A stretch of 15,703 bases of DNA from Candidatus Woesearchaeota archaeon. GTDB taxonomy: Archaea; Nanobdellota; Nanobdellia; Woesearchaeales; GW2011-AR4. The first letter of the stretch is position 1. The number at the start of each line of letters is the position of its first letter. Below are positions 5,739-11,863 of this stretch, one piece after another. A program made the translations under genes and the position numbers. The notes below the pieces were generated by a model that made no database searches, was not told where the DNA came from, and saw only the letters and a list, made by a program, of their open reading frames with translations. The stretch lies in assembly GCA_016185955.1 (NCBI GenBank), contig JACPMQ010000031.1:1-15703 (forward strand), read 5' to 3'.

Positions 5739-6770
5739 TTATTTGTGTTCTATAGCTTGCATATTTGCAGAAATAAATTCAGGTCTAAATCCTTCATTTT
5801 TAAAGTGCTTCTCTAATGCCTTAACGGCTGAAGGTGAAATCCCACTTAGTGAGTCCGGGAATTCATCAGGGTCAATACCCCCACGACCTCTCCCCCATAT
5901 TATTTCATATGATAAGGTAAAATATCTTTGCTTACCCTCTTCCCAAGAGTTTGCTAACCGCTCATTTGATAATGATACGTCAAAAGCTGTATCGTTGGGT
6001 GCCAAACCCCTTGCTCTCAAATTTGCATGATATCGTTCATTTGCTTTAGATAATATTCTTTGCGCTTCATTAGTAGCTCCATTAACCAAATCTTGCAAAT
6101 CTTGTCTTTTAACAGTTTCAGCAAGTTTAGCATCTTCAGCAAGTTTTTTTGCTTTTCTTAAAGTGTTCCGTACAAACAAATCCTCATTTAATTTCAAACT
6201 ATGGCTAGTGCCATAAATAAGATTAGCACCATTTAGAGCTTCTCTAACCAACAATTCAAGCATTTCTCTACCTACTGGAATAAATTCTCCAGAACAATCT
6301 TCTCTTATATAGCGTATGGGCACCTTATCACCGCTCAGAACATATCCTGTTAAGATATTATGTTTAACAACAAAATTTGGTAAATGACTGTCGTCTTTAT
6401 CTTTATGAGTGTAAGTATAAGTGCCAATATACCTTGTCCACAAATCTTTAAAATTAATATCAACAGTAGGAGATAATCCGTCTGCTGCTCCAAATGTTTG
6501 ATTAGTCTCACCAATATGATAACCCGTAACTCTTGAAGGATGCAAATATCCTAAACCATCTGTAGAATAAATCCCTTCAAGTCTTGGTAGAAAGTCTTTT
6601 ATTTGTCCTTTCTCAAAAGGTTGAGAACCTGAAAAAACTTTTCCCATAGGCACTAATCTTTCAGCCTCTTTACCTGTTACTTGAACGCCCAACCAACTCG
6701 GTTGTTGAAAATGCATAATAAATGCATGTCTTACATTGTCAAGATCCGCAAACTTATAAGTTTGAATCAT
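5739..6770 (-). CDS. Uncharacterised soluble protein, 343 residues
   Basis: No family was recognised. The first half (to about residue 170) is mixed with many aromatic and glycine residues, including SWLGVQV, GIYSTDGLGYLHPSR and YIGTYTYTHKDKDDSHLPN, and looks like a beta-rich domain. Residues about 170-270 are strongly helical (REMLELLVREAL, then a Lys/Ala/Glu-rich stretch with NGATNEAQRILSKANERYHAN), possibly coiled coil. The end carries a glycine-rich loop GRGRGGIDPDEF and a final short helical region. No signal peptide, membrane segment or metal site is evident. A perfect TTTATATA box 28 bases upstream supports both the start and expression. Function unknown; it belongs to the accessory part of the genome. 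Confidence 0.8.
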   Translation of the reverse strand: MIQTYKFADLDNVRHAFIMHFQQPSWLGVQVTGKEAERLVPMGKVFSGSQPFEKGQIKDFLPRLEGIYSTDGLGYLHPSRVTGYHIGETNQTFGAADGLSPTVDINFKDLWTRYIGTYTYTHKDKDDSHLPNFVVKHNILTGYVLSGDKVPIRYIREDCSGEFIPVGREMLELLVREALNGANLIYGTSHSLKLNEDLFVRNTLRKAKKLAEDAKLAETVKRQDLQDLVNGATNEAQRILSKANERYHANLRARGLAPNDTAFDVSLSNERLANSWEEGKQRYFTLSYEIIWGRGRGGIDPDEFPDSLSGISPSAVKALEKHFKNEGFRPEFISANMQAIEHK

Positions 6771-6794
6771 AAATTTGAATCTTTAAGTTTAAGG

Positions 6795-6802
6795 TATATA
6801 AA
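6795..6802 (-). promoter_or_regulatory. TATA box of the 343-residue gene
   Basis: Consensus TTTATATA on the minus strand, centred 28 bases before the ATG at 6770; the best TATA match in the window. Confidence 0.7.
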
Positions 6803-6885
6803 TATTGTGATACTATTAGCAAAAAATTTTCACTGATTAGTTACAGAAAGAAAATTTGGTAAAAGATATTAATCTTGTTTTAAAA

Positions 6886-7536
6886 TCAACCATAAATCAA
6901 ACTTTTTTCTTCTGATATGCTAAATTTTTTGTTCTTCTTGGTATAATCAACCAGATCTTTGATAGAAATTATCTTCATATCATTATGCTTTTTTGAAAAC
7001 TCAAAAAGGTCGGGCAATTTTGCCATTGTGCCATCTTCATTTATTATCTCGCATATTACAGATGCCGGATACAATCCTGCTAATTTTGCCAAATCCACAG
7101 AAGCCTCTGTATGCCCCTGCCTTGCTAAGACACCCCCTTCCTTGTATACCAAAGGAAACAAATGCCCCGGCATAATAAAATCCTCATTTTTTGATTTTCC
7201 GTCTATTAAAGCCTTTATTGTGGCTGCCCTATCAGCCGGTGAAATTCCTGTTGTTGTGCCGTGCTTATAATCAACAGACATTGCAAACATGCACCTATTA
7301 ATTTCATTATGATTAATCATTGGAGGTATTTCTAAATCCTCAAGTCTTTGCCTTATAAGCGGCATGCACACTAAGCCGCGGGCATGCGTTATCATATAGT
7401 TAATTTTATTGGCTGTAACTTTTTCAGCTGCAAGAACTAGGTCGCCTTCATTTTCCCTGTTTTCATCATCTACCACAATGACAAGCTTTCCCCTCTTGAT
7501 GTCATTGATAGCTTCTTCTATCTTGCTAAATTCCAT
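6886..7536 (-). CDS. ribB: 3,4-dihydroxy-2-butanone 4-phosphate synthase (RibB)
   Basis: RibB turns ribulose 5-phosphate into the four-carbon precursor of riboflavin plus formate, with Mg2+. The 216-residue protein is the stand-alone bacterial-like form, not a RibBA fusion: it ends soon after the DHBP synthase domain. The signature acidic loop VVDDENRENEGDL (21-33), HARGLVCMP (51-59), TGISPADRAATI (96-107), PGHLFPL (123-129) and RQGHTEASVDL (139-149, Mg-binding His142 and catalytic Glu144) are all present. It has its own TATA box. The ribD gene lies upstream on the same strand, but 233 bases with three strong hairpins separate them, so they look like two transcription units of one pathway. 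No FMN riboswitch is visible. Confidence 0.96.
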   Translation of the reverse strand: MEFSKIEEAINDIKRGKLVIVVDDENRENEGDLVLAAEKVTANKINYMITHARGLVCMPLIRQRLEDLEIPPMINHNEINRCMFAMSVDYKHGTTTGISPADRAATIKALIDGKSKNEDFIMPGHLFPLVYKEGGVLARQGHTEASVDLAKLAGLYPASVICEIINEDGTMAKLPDLFEFSKKHNDMKIISIKDLVDYTKKNKKFSISEEKSLIYG

Positions 7537-7560
7537 TATTCTGGGAGTTAGAATAAAGGG

Positions 7561-7569
7561 TTTTTATAG
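7561..7569 (-). promoter_or_regulatory. TATA box of ribB
   Basis: CTATAAAAA on the minus strand, centred 29 bases before the ATG. A perfect 36-base palindrome (7583-7618) lies 13 bases further upstream and could act as an operator. Confidence 0.6.
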
Positions 7570-7582
7570 TTTTTCTTTTTTT

Positions 7583-7618
7583 GTAAAAATTCCACCGTTC
7601 GAACGGTGGAATTTTTAC
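7583..7618. repeat. Perfect 36-base palindrome upstream of ribB
   Basis: GTAAAAATTCCACCGTTC followed immediately by its reverse complement, with no spacer, centred on GTTCGAAC. It lies just upstream of the ribB TATA box and next to CAGTTAC, a heptamer also found before fabI and ispG. A dimeric regulator site or a cruciform-forming repeat are both possible. Confidence 0.7.
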
Positions 7619-7642
7619 CAGTTACGTTGGTAAGCGTTGCAC

Positions 7643-7689
7643 TACAAAACACTAAAAAATCTGCAAGGCAGATTTTTTAGTGTTTTGTA
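7643..7689. repeat. 22-bp perfect hairpin between ribD and ribB
   Basis: TACAAAACACTAAAAAATCT plus GC pairs perfectly with its complement around a three-base AAG loop. Its arm is related to that of the next hairpin at 7725-7769: both contain AAACAC, then C or T, a run of A, and TCTG. Confidence 0.75.
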
Positions 7690-7724
7690 ATTTGGCATGT
7701 TTTGCTTTGGTCGTAAGTCGTCAT

Positions 7725-7769
7725 TGCCAAACACCAAAAATCTGCTTTACAGATTTTTGGTGTTTGGCA
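7725..7769. repeat. 20-bp perfect hairpin touching the ribD stop codon
   Basis: TGCCAAACACCAAAAATCTG (7725-7744) pairs with 7750-7769 around a five-base loop. It abuts the ribD stop codon, so it would begin the 3' end of that mRNA. No U-run follows in the ribD direction, so a simple intrinsic terminator is not clear; end protection or processing is possible. It differs from the neighbouring hairpin at paired positions, with the stem kept. Confidence 0.75.
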
Positions 7770-8840
7770 TTATAAAGCCCCTTCAATCAAGAAGTCATTC
7801 CCTATTTTTCTTGTTGAAACATTTTTCAGCTTGATAGCCTTATTAACTTTCTTAATGCCAAGATTTTTTATTGCATCTAAGCCATTGCCTATTATTTTTG
7901 GCGCTGTGAAGATTAAAAGCTTGTCAACAATGCCTTCTTTAATTGCATTTCCGCTTAACTCTGCTCCGCCTTCTATCATCACAGAAGCAATTTGCGATTG
8001 CCCGAGTTCCTTCATCAGCTCTTTAATATCAACCAAGCCGTTTTTTGCTTTTAAAATCAGCACTTTAGCGCCTTTTTGATGTAATCTGTCTATTTTAAAT
8101 TTTGGTGCTTGCTTTGTTGTTGCTATCAGCACTTTTGTTGGCTCCTTAAGCACATTTGAATTTTCTGATATTTTTAACTTGGAATCTACTATGACCTTTG
8201 TCGGATTTTTGCCTTTTACAAGCCTTGAGTCAAGCAGTGGATTGTCTCTCATTATTGTATTTATCCCTACCATAACAGCATCAACATCATTCCTAAGCTG
8301 ATGGACATATTTTCTCGCTGCCATGCTTGTTATGTACTTAGAATCGCCGGTTGAAGTTGCTATTTTGCCGTCAATGCTCATAGCCAGCTTTAATATTACA
8401 AACGGCCTTTTTGTTTTCATGTATTTTATGTATGCATCGTTTAACTTTTCAGCCTCTTCCCTTAAAATCCCTATTCTTGTCTTTAAGCCTCGGAACTTAA
8501 GCTCTTTATAGCCATCTACTAAAGGATTGGGGTCTTCCATAGCTACAATAACTTCCCTTATGCCTCCTTGAACAATTTTTTCAGTGCATGGGCTTGTTTT
8601 CCCCCAATGAGAACAAGGCTCTAGCTTAACATACATTGTTGCGTTATTTGCTTTTTTGCCTGCTGCCTTTAAAGCATTTATTTCAGCGTGCTCTTCCCCA
8701 TATTTTTTATGATAGCCCTTGCCTACAATCTTTCCTCTTTTTACAATAACACAGCCCACCATAGGATTGGGGCTTACACAACCTCTGCCATTCTCTGCCA
8801 ATTTTAAAGCTATAGCCATATATTTTTTATGTGAAATCAT
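7770..8840 (-). CDS. ribD: Bifunctional riboflavin deaminase/reductase (RibD)
   Basis: RibD carries out two successive steps of riboflavin synthesis: deamination of the pyrimidine intermediate, then NADPH reduction of the ribosyl chain. Residues 1 to about 143 form the zinc cytidine-deaminase-like domain with His51-Ala-Glu53 and the Pro75-Cys76 ... Cys85 site (LEPCSHWGKTSPC). Residues from about 146 form the reductase domain, with FVILKLAMSIDGKIA, VGINTIMRDNPLLDSR, VMIEGGAEL (287-295) and a C-terminal IGNDFLIEG. At 356 residues it is the standard bacterial fused enzyme. Many archaea instead use a separate reductase first and a different deaminase, so the fused protein suggests bacterial origin. 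Start at ATG 8840, with GGAG about ten bases upstream; another ATG two codons earlier is out of frame. Confidence 0.96.
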   Translation of the reverse strand: MISHKKYMAIALKLAENGRGCVSPNPMVGCVIVKRGKIVGKGYHKKYGEEHAEINALKAAGKKANNATMYVKLEPCSHWGKTSPCTEKIVQGGIREVIVAMEDPNPLVDGYKELKFRGLKTRIGILREEAEKLNDAYIKYMKTKRPFVILKLAMSIDGKIATSTGDSKYITSMAARKYVHQLRNDVDAVMVGINTIMRDNPLLDSRLVKGKNPTKVIVDSKLKISENSNVLKEPTKVLIATTKQAPKFKIDRLHQKGAKVLILKAKNGLVDIKELMKELGQSQIASVMIEGGAELSGNAIKEGIVDKLLIFTAPKIIGNGLDAIKNLGIKKVNKAIKLKNVSTRKIGNDFLIEGAL

Positions 8841-8877
8841 GCATGCAAAACTCCAATAAAATTTTTGTTGTTCATAG

Positions 8878-8885
8878 GTTTATAG
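8878..8885 (-). promoter_or_regulatory. Probable TATA box of ribD
   Basis: CTATAAAC on the minus strand, about 42 bases before the ATG. This would give a leader of roughly 15 bases that barely includes the GGAG motif at 8851-8855. Less certain than the other TATA boxes. Confidence 0.45.
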
Positions 8886-8919
8886 AGCGGTGAAAAATCT
8901 CTGTCGCAAAAATTTACAC

Positions 8920-8944
8920 CCCCTGAATATAGGCTTATTCGGGG
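8920..8944. repeat. Hairpin in the ribD upstream region
   Basis: CCCC-T-GAATA at 8920-8929 pairs with TATTC-GGGG at 8936-8944, with one bulged T and a six-base loop. It is upstream of the ribD TATA box and downstream of ilvE, so it could be an operator, an ilvE transcript end, or chance. The spacer 8841-9174 otherwise holds only element E and AT-rich sequence. Confidence 0.4.
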
Positions 8945-9001
8945 TATTATTTAAATTTGTTTGTTTTAATTTTGGGATAACAACAAGAGGGGTTATTGTA
9001 A

Positions 9002-9124
9002 AATTTGGTGCTTGTGCGGAGCCGTAACTTACCTCTCAACTTCGCAACATTTCATGTTGCTCAGGTCGCTTATCGCAATCTTGCGGAGTTTTCTGAATTG
9101 GCAATGACGCACAAGCACCAAATT
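9002..9124 (+). repeat. Element E: the A-type core inside its own 17-bp terminal repeats
   Basis: A 17-bp perfect terminal inverted repeat, AATTTGGTGCTTGTGCG (9002-9018) with its complement at 9108-9124, encloses a sequence homologous to the inner half of element A (compare 10206-10310). The GCAACAT/ATGTTGC hairpin is at 9044-9060 and the small stem CGCA/TGCG at 9074-9085. The three-way-junction half of A is absent, so the core exists independently of it. It lies past the ilvE stop, on the strand opposite to ilvE. Confidence 0.8.
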
Positions 9125-9174
9125 GAAATTAGAATTTTGCAACGACTCCTTCACAACAATAGACCTTACTTCAA

Positions 9175-10104
9175 TCACTTTACATAATCAAGCCAATGCT
9201 CATATTTTTTTATTTTTCCATGAACTATGTCTAAAAATAAGTTTTGCAGCTCTTTTGTTATTTTTCCGGGCTTTCCTTCGCCTATCTGCCTGTTGTCAAC
9301 TTCTCTGACAGGAGTAAGCTCTGCAGCTGTCCCTGTTAAAAAACATTCATCTGCGATATAAACCTCATCCCTTGTAAATCTCTCTTCCTTTATTCCATAG
9401 CCTAAATCTTTTGCAATCTCTATTATTGTGCTTCTAGTTATTCCAGGAAGCACTGCTAATGTAAATGGAGTCTTAATTACATTATTTTTTACAATAAAAA
9501 GGTTTTCTCCTGAGCATTCTGATACATAGCCTTCTGTATCGAGCATCATGCTTTCATCAAAGCCTTCCAAAACAGCTTCCTGCTTTGCCAAAATAGAATT
9601 GACATAATTTCCTGAAATTTTTGCTTTAGTCATCATTGCATTTACATGATTTCTTACAAAGCTGCTTGTCTTTAGCCTTATCCCTTTTGCAATGCCTTCT
9701 TCCCCTAAATAAGCGCCCCATGACCATGCTGCTATGCTGCATTGCACAGGGCTATTAACAGGATTCAATCCCATGGGACCGTACCCCAAATAAACAATGG
9801 GCCTTATATAACAGCTTTTTAGCTTATTTACCTTAACAGTATTTTTCACAGCTTCGCTAAACTCTTGTTTTGAAAATGGGATTTTCATTCCAAAAATATG
9901 CGCAGAGCCATAAAGCCTGTCAATATGCTCCTTTAATCTGAAGATTGCAGGGCCATTTTTAGTTTCATAGCACTTAATCCCTTCAAAGATTGCAGAGCCG
10001 TAATGCAAAGCATGCGTAAGCACATGGACTTTTGCATTGTCCCAGTCAATAAAAGTGCCGTCCATCCATATTTTTTCTGATTTGTCCACCATAATAAGCA
10101 CCAT
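9175..10104 (-). CDS. ilvE: Branched-chain amino-acid aminotransferase (IlvE)
   Basis: A PLP-dependent class IV aminotransferase, 309 residues, that interconverts leucine, isoleucine and valine with their 2-oxo acids. Family features: KIWMDGTFIDWDNAKVHVLT (11-30), HYGSAIFEGIKCY (34-46), RPIVYLGYGPMG (101-112), the PLP lysine in MTKAKISGNY (Lys162), MLDTEGYVSECSGENLF (187-203) and LPGITRSTI plus FLTGTAAELTPV (255-266). Aromatic and acidic positions fit IlvE better than D-amino-acid transaminase. The start is ambiguous: ATG 10104 lies 24 bases below a TTAATATA box; a second in-frame ATG at 10092 also fits the usual N-terminus. It is the only branched-chain gene here, so it may serve amino-acid catabolism or salvage rather than a full pathway. 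Confidence 0.95.
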   Translation of the reverse strand: MVLIMVDKSEKIWMDGTFIDWDNAKVHVLTHALHYGSAIFEGIKCYETKNGPAIFRLKEHIDRLYGSAHIFGMKIPFSKQEFSEAVKNTVKVNKLKSCYIRPIVYLGYGPMGLNPVNSPVQCSIAAWSWGAYLGEEGIAKGIRLKTSSFVRNHVNAMMTKAKISGNYVNSILAKQEAVLEGFDESMMLDTEGYVSECSGENLFIVKNNVIKTPFTLAVLPGITRSTIIEIAKDLGYGIKEERFTRDEVYIADECFLTGTAAELTPVREVDNRQIGEGKPGKITKELQNLFLDIVHGKIKKYEHWLDYVK

Positions 10105-10124
10105 TAAATGTTTTATTATTAATC

Positions 10125-10132
10125 TATATTAA
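10125..10132 (-). promoter_or_regulatory. Candidate TATA box of ilvE
   Basis: TTAATATA on the minus strand, about 24 bases before the ATG at 10104. ATAATAAAAC at 10110-10119 is an alternative that would suit the ATG at 10092. Confidence 0.4.
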
Positions 10133-10142
10133 TTTATTGATT

Positions 10143-10175
10143 CTGTAAAGTAAACTTTATAACTTTACTTTACAG
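10143..10175. repeat. 12-bp hairpin with a TATA-like loop
   Basis: CTGTAAAGTAAA (10143-10154) pairs with TTTACTTTACAG (10164-10175). The nine-base loop reads CTTTATAAC, a TATA-like sequence centred about 25 bases before the GGG that begins element A2. It lies in the ilvE-purA divergent spacer and could be the promoter of an A2 transcript, or a repressor site. Confidence 0.5.
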
Positions 10176-10183
10176 TTTTGTCT

Positions 10184-10448
10184 GGGTTTTTGCGAAAGTC
10201 TAATCCGTGCTTGTGCGGAGCCTTAACTTACCTCTCAACCTCGCAATGCTGCGGCATTGCTCAGGTCGCTTATCACAATCCTGTGGAACTTCCAGAATTG
10301 GCAATTACAGCGGAGAACACAAATAATTTATTAAAATATAAGAGAGGAATTTAATATCCATAATAATTGTTAAATTCCTCTAAATATAGGAACGGAACAT
10401 CTATTACGATTATTGACTTCCGTTCCTATACTTTGTGTTCTCTAGCAT
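10184..10448 (+). repeat. Palindromic element A, copy A2 (full length, inverted relative to A1)
   Basis: The reverse complement of 1-264 is nearly identical here, especially over the distal 170 or so bases carrying the two-hairpin three-way junction. The other half differs mainly in stems, with compensating changes: GCAATGC/GCATTGC (10243-10260) in place of GCAACAT/ATGTTGC, and CACA/TGTG (10274-10285). It starts with GGGTTTTTGCGAA and ends TTCTCTAGCAT. It lies in the 586-base spacer between the divergent ilvE and purA genes, upstream of the purA TATA box. No coding potential. Confidence 0.85.
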
Positions 10449-10459
10449 AATAATTTAGC

Positions 10460-10642
10460 ATCTACGCAAGTAAGGACTATTTTAAAAAATAAGCCAAAGC
10501 GGTGGCTCGTCTCACGTCGGATTTTTACCACACTCTGTATGGAAAAATCCGCCCTTCACCATGCCGCCAGCTGGCATTTGCTGTTTAAAATGGCGGCATA
10601 CGCCACCGCTTTGGTATCAAAATAAAAGCTACTTGCGTAGAT
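10460..10642. repeat. Palindromic element C, a nested cruciform before purA
   Basis: A four-stem structure. Outer stem ATCTACGCAAGTA (10460-10472) pairs with TACTTGCGTAGAT (10630-10642). Second stem CCAAAGCGGTGGC (10494-10506) pairs with GCCACCGCTTTGG (10602-10614). Inside these are two hairpins: CGGATTTTT/AAAAATCCG (10518-10551, extended by CCA/TGG after a bulge) and ATGCCGCCA/TGGCGGCAT (10561-10599). It is more GC-rich than its surroundings and has no second copy here. It ends 18 bases before the purA TATA box, so it is outside the predicted mRNA. Confidence 0.8.
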
Positions 10643-10660
10643 ACTGTAACCGCAGAAATC

Positions 10661-10668
10661 TTTAAATA
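10661..10668 (+). promoter_or_regulatory. TATA box of purA
   Basis: TTTAAATA centred 26 bases before the ATG at 10691, implying a leaderless transcript. Confidence 0.7.
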
Positions 10669-10690
10669 GGATGCATTATTCTAATTTTTT

Positions 10691-11863
10691 ATGGCTAACA
10701 GCATAGCAATTATAGGCGCGCAGTTTGGCGATGAGGGAAAAGGCAAAATTATAGATTTTCTTGCAGAAAACGCTGATGTTGTAGCGAGATTTAATGGTGG
10801 CAATAATGCGGGGCATACAATTAATGTCAATGGCAAAACAGTTATCTTGCATTTAATACCTTCTGGAATATTGCATAAGGGGAAAATAAATATTATAGGG
10901 AATGGTGTTGTTGTTGACCCTGCTGTTTTAATGGAAGAAATTGAAGAGTTGAAAGGCAAGGGCATTAAAGTAACTCCTGACAATTTAATTGTAAGTGAAA
11001 ATGCCCACGCTATTTTGGAAAAGCATATTAGGGAAGATAAGGAAAAGAACATGCATATAGGAACGACTTCTCGCGGAATAGGTCCCGCTTATACTGATAA
11101 AGTGGCAAGAGCCGGATTAAAGCTTATTGATTATGCTAACCAAAGCAATAATTCAAAATTAAAGCCTTTTTTAAAAAACACAGCTTTGCTTATCAACAAT
11201 TTAATTGATAAGGGAAAGAAAGTATTGTTTGAAGGCGCGCAAGGAACTTTGTTGGATATAGACCATGGAACTTACCCTTATGTGACTTCTTCTAATACAA
11301 TTGCCGGAGGAATATGCACGGGCTTGGGCATAAGCCCTAAAAAAATAAAAACAATATTGGGGGTTGCAAAAGCTTATACTACAAGAGTTGGCAATGGAGC
11401 AATGCCAACGGAATTAAAAGATGACACAGGAAAAATAATACAGCAAAAAGGAAAGGAATTTGGAGCAACAACAGGCAGAGCAAGAAGAGTTGGGTGGTTT
11501 GATGCCTTGATGTGCAAATATGCAGTTATGGTAAATGGATTGGACGCATTGGTTATAACAAAGCTTGATATATTATCAGAAATTGAAAATATAAAAATTT
11601 GCGTTGGCTATAAGCATAATGGCAAGATTATAAGGGAATTTTCCAATAACATAGAGATTTTGCAAAAGTGCGAGCCTATTTATGAGGAGCTTCCAGGATG
11701 GAAAGAGAATCTTAATGATGCAAATGACTTTAATTTATTTCCGCAAAATGCAAAGAATTACATTAAAAGAATAGAAGAGCTTCTTAACATTCCTGTCTGC
11801 ATTGTTTCTGTAGGCGCTGAAAGAAGCCAGACTATAATATTAAGAAAGGAGTTTTTGTTCTAA
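10691..11863 (+). CDS. purA: Adenylosuccinate synthetase (PurA)
   Basis: PurA joins IMP and aspartate using GTP, the first step from IMP to AMP. The 390-residue protein has GAQFGDEGKGK (9-19, catalytic Asp14 and Lys17), FNGGNNAGHT (34-43, catalytic His42), GTTSRGIGPAYTDK (124-137), FEGAQGTLLDIDHGTYPYVTSS in the middle, ATTGRARRVGWFD (259-271) and VITKLD (288-293). It is roughly 40 residues shorter than typical bacterial enzymes, mostly because the helical segment between about residues 147 and 175 is reduced; short forms are known in archaea. No other purine gene is nearby. The stop codon overlaps that of the convergent rimK gene by two bases. Confidence 0.97.
   Translation: MANSIAIIGAQFGDEGKGKIIDFLAENADVVARFNGGNNAGHTINVNGKTVILHLIPSGILHKGKINIIGNGVVVDPAVLMEEIEELKGKGIKVTPDNLIVSENAHAILEKHIREDKEKNMHIGTTSRGIGPAYTDKVARAGLKLIDYANQSNNSKLKPFLKNTALLINNLIDKGKKVLFEGAQGTLLDIDHGTYPYVTSSNTIAGGICTGLGISPKKIKTILGVAKAYTTRVGNGAMPTELKDDTGKIIQQKGKEFGATTGRARRVGWFDALMCKYAVMVNGLDALVITKLDILSEIENIKICVGYKHNGKIIREFSNNIEILQKCEPIYEELPGWKENLNDANDFNLFPQNAKNYIKRIEELLNIPVCIVSVGAERSQTIILRKEFLF

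Noticed and set aside
5739..5755. A relic of element A at the 3' end of the 343-residue gene
   Set aside because: GAACACAAATAA matches the end of A over only 12 bases of low-complexity sequence, and the stem partner is missing.
7537..7769. FMN riboswitch before ribB
   Set aside because: The hairpins there have no RFN-type conserved loops, and a TATA box lies between them and the gene, so they would not be in the leader.
9005..9308. Small open frames on the plus strand through element E and the ilvE end
   Set aside because: They run through repeat sequence or antisense to ilvE, have no promoter and no protein-like composition.
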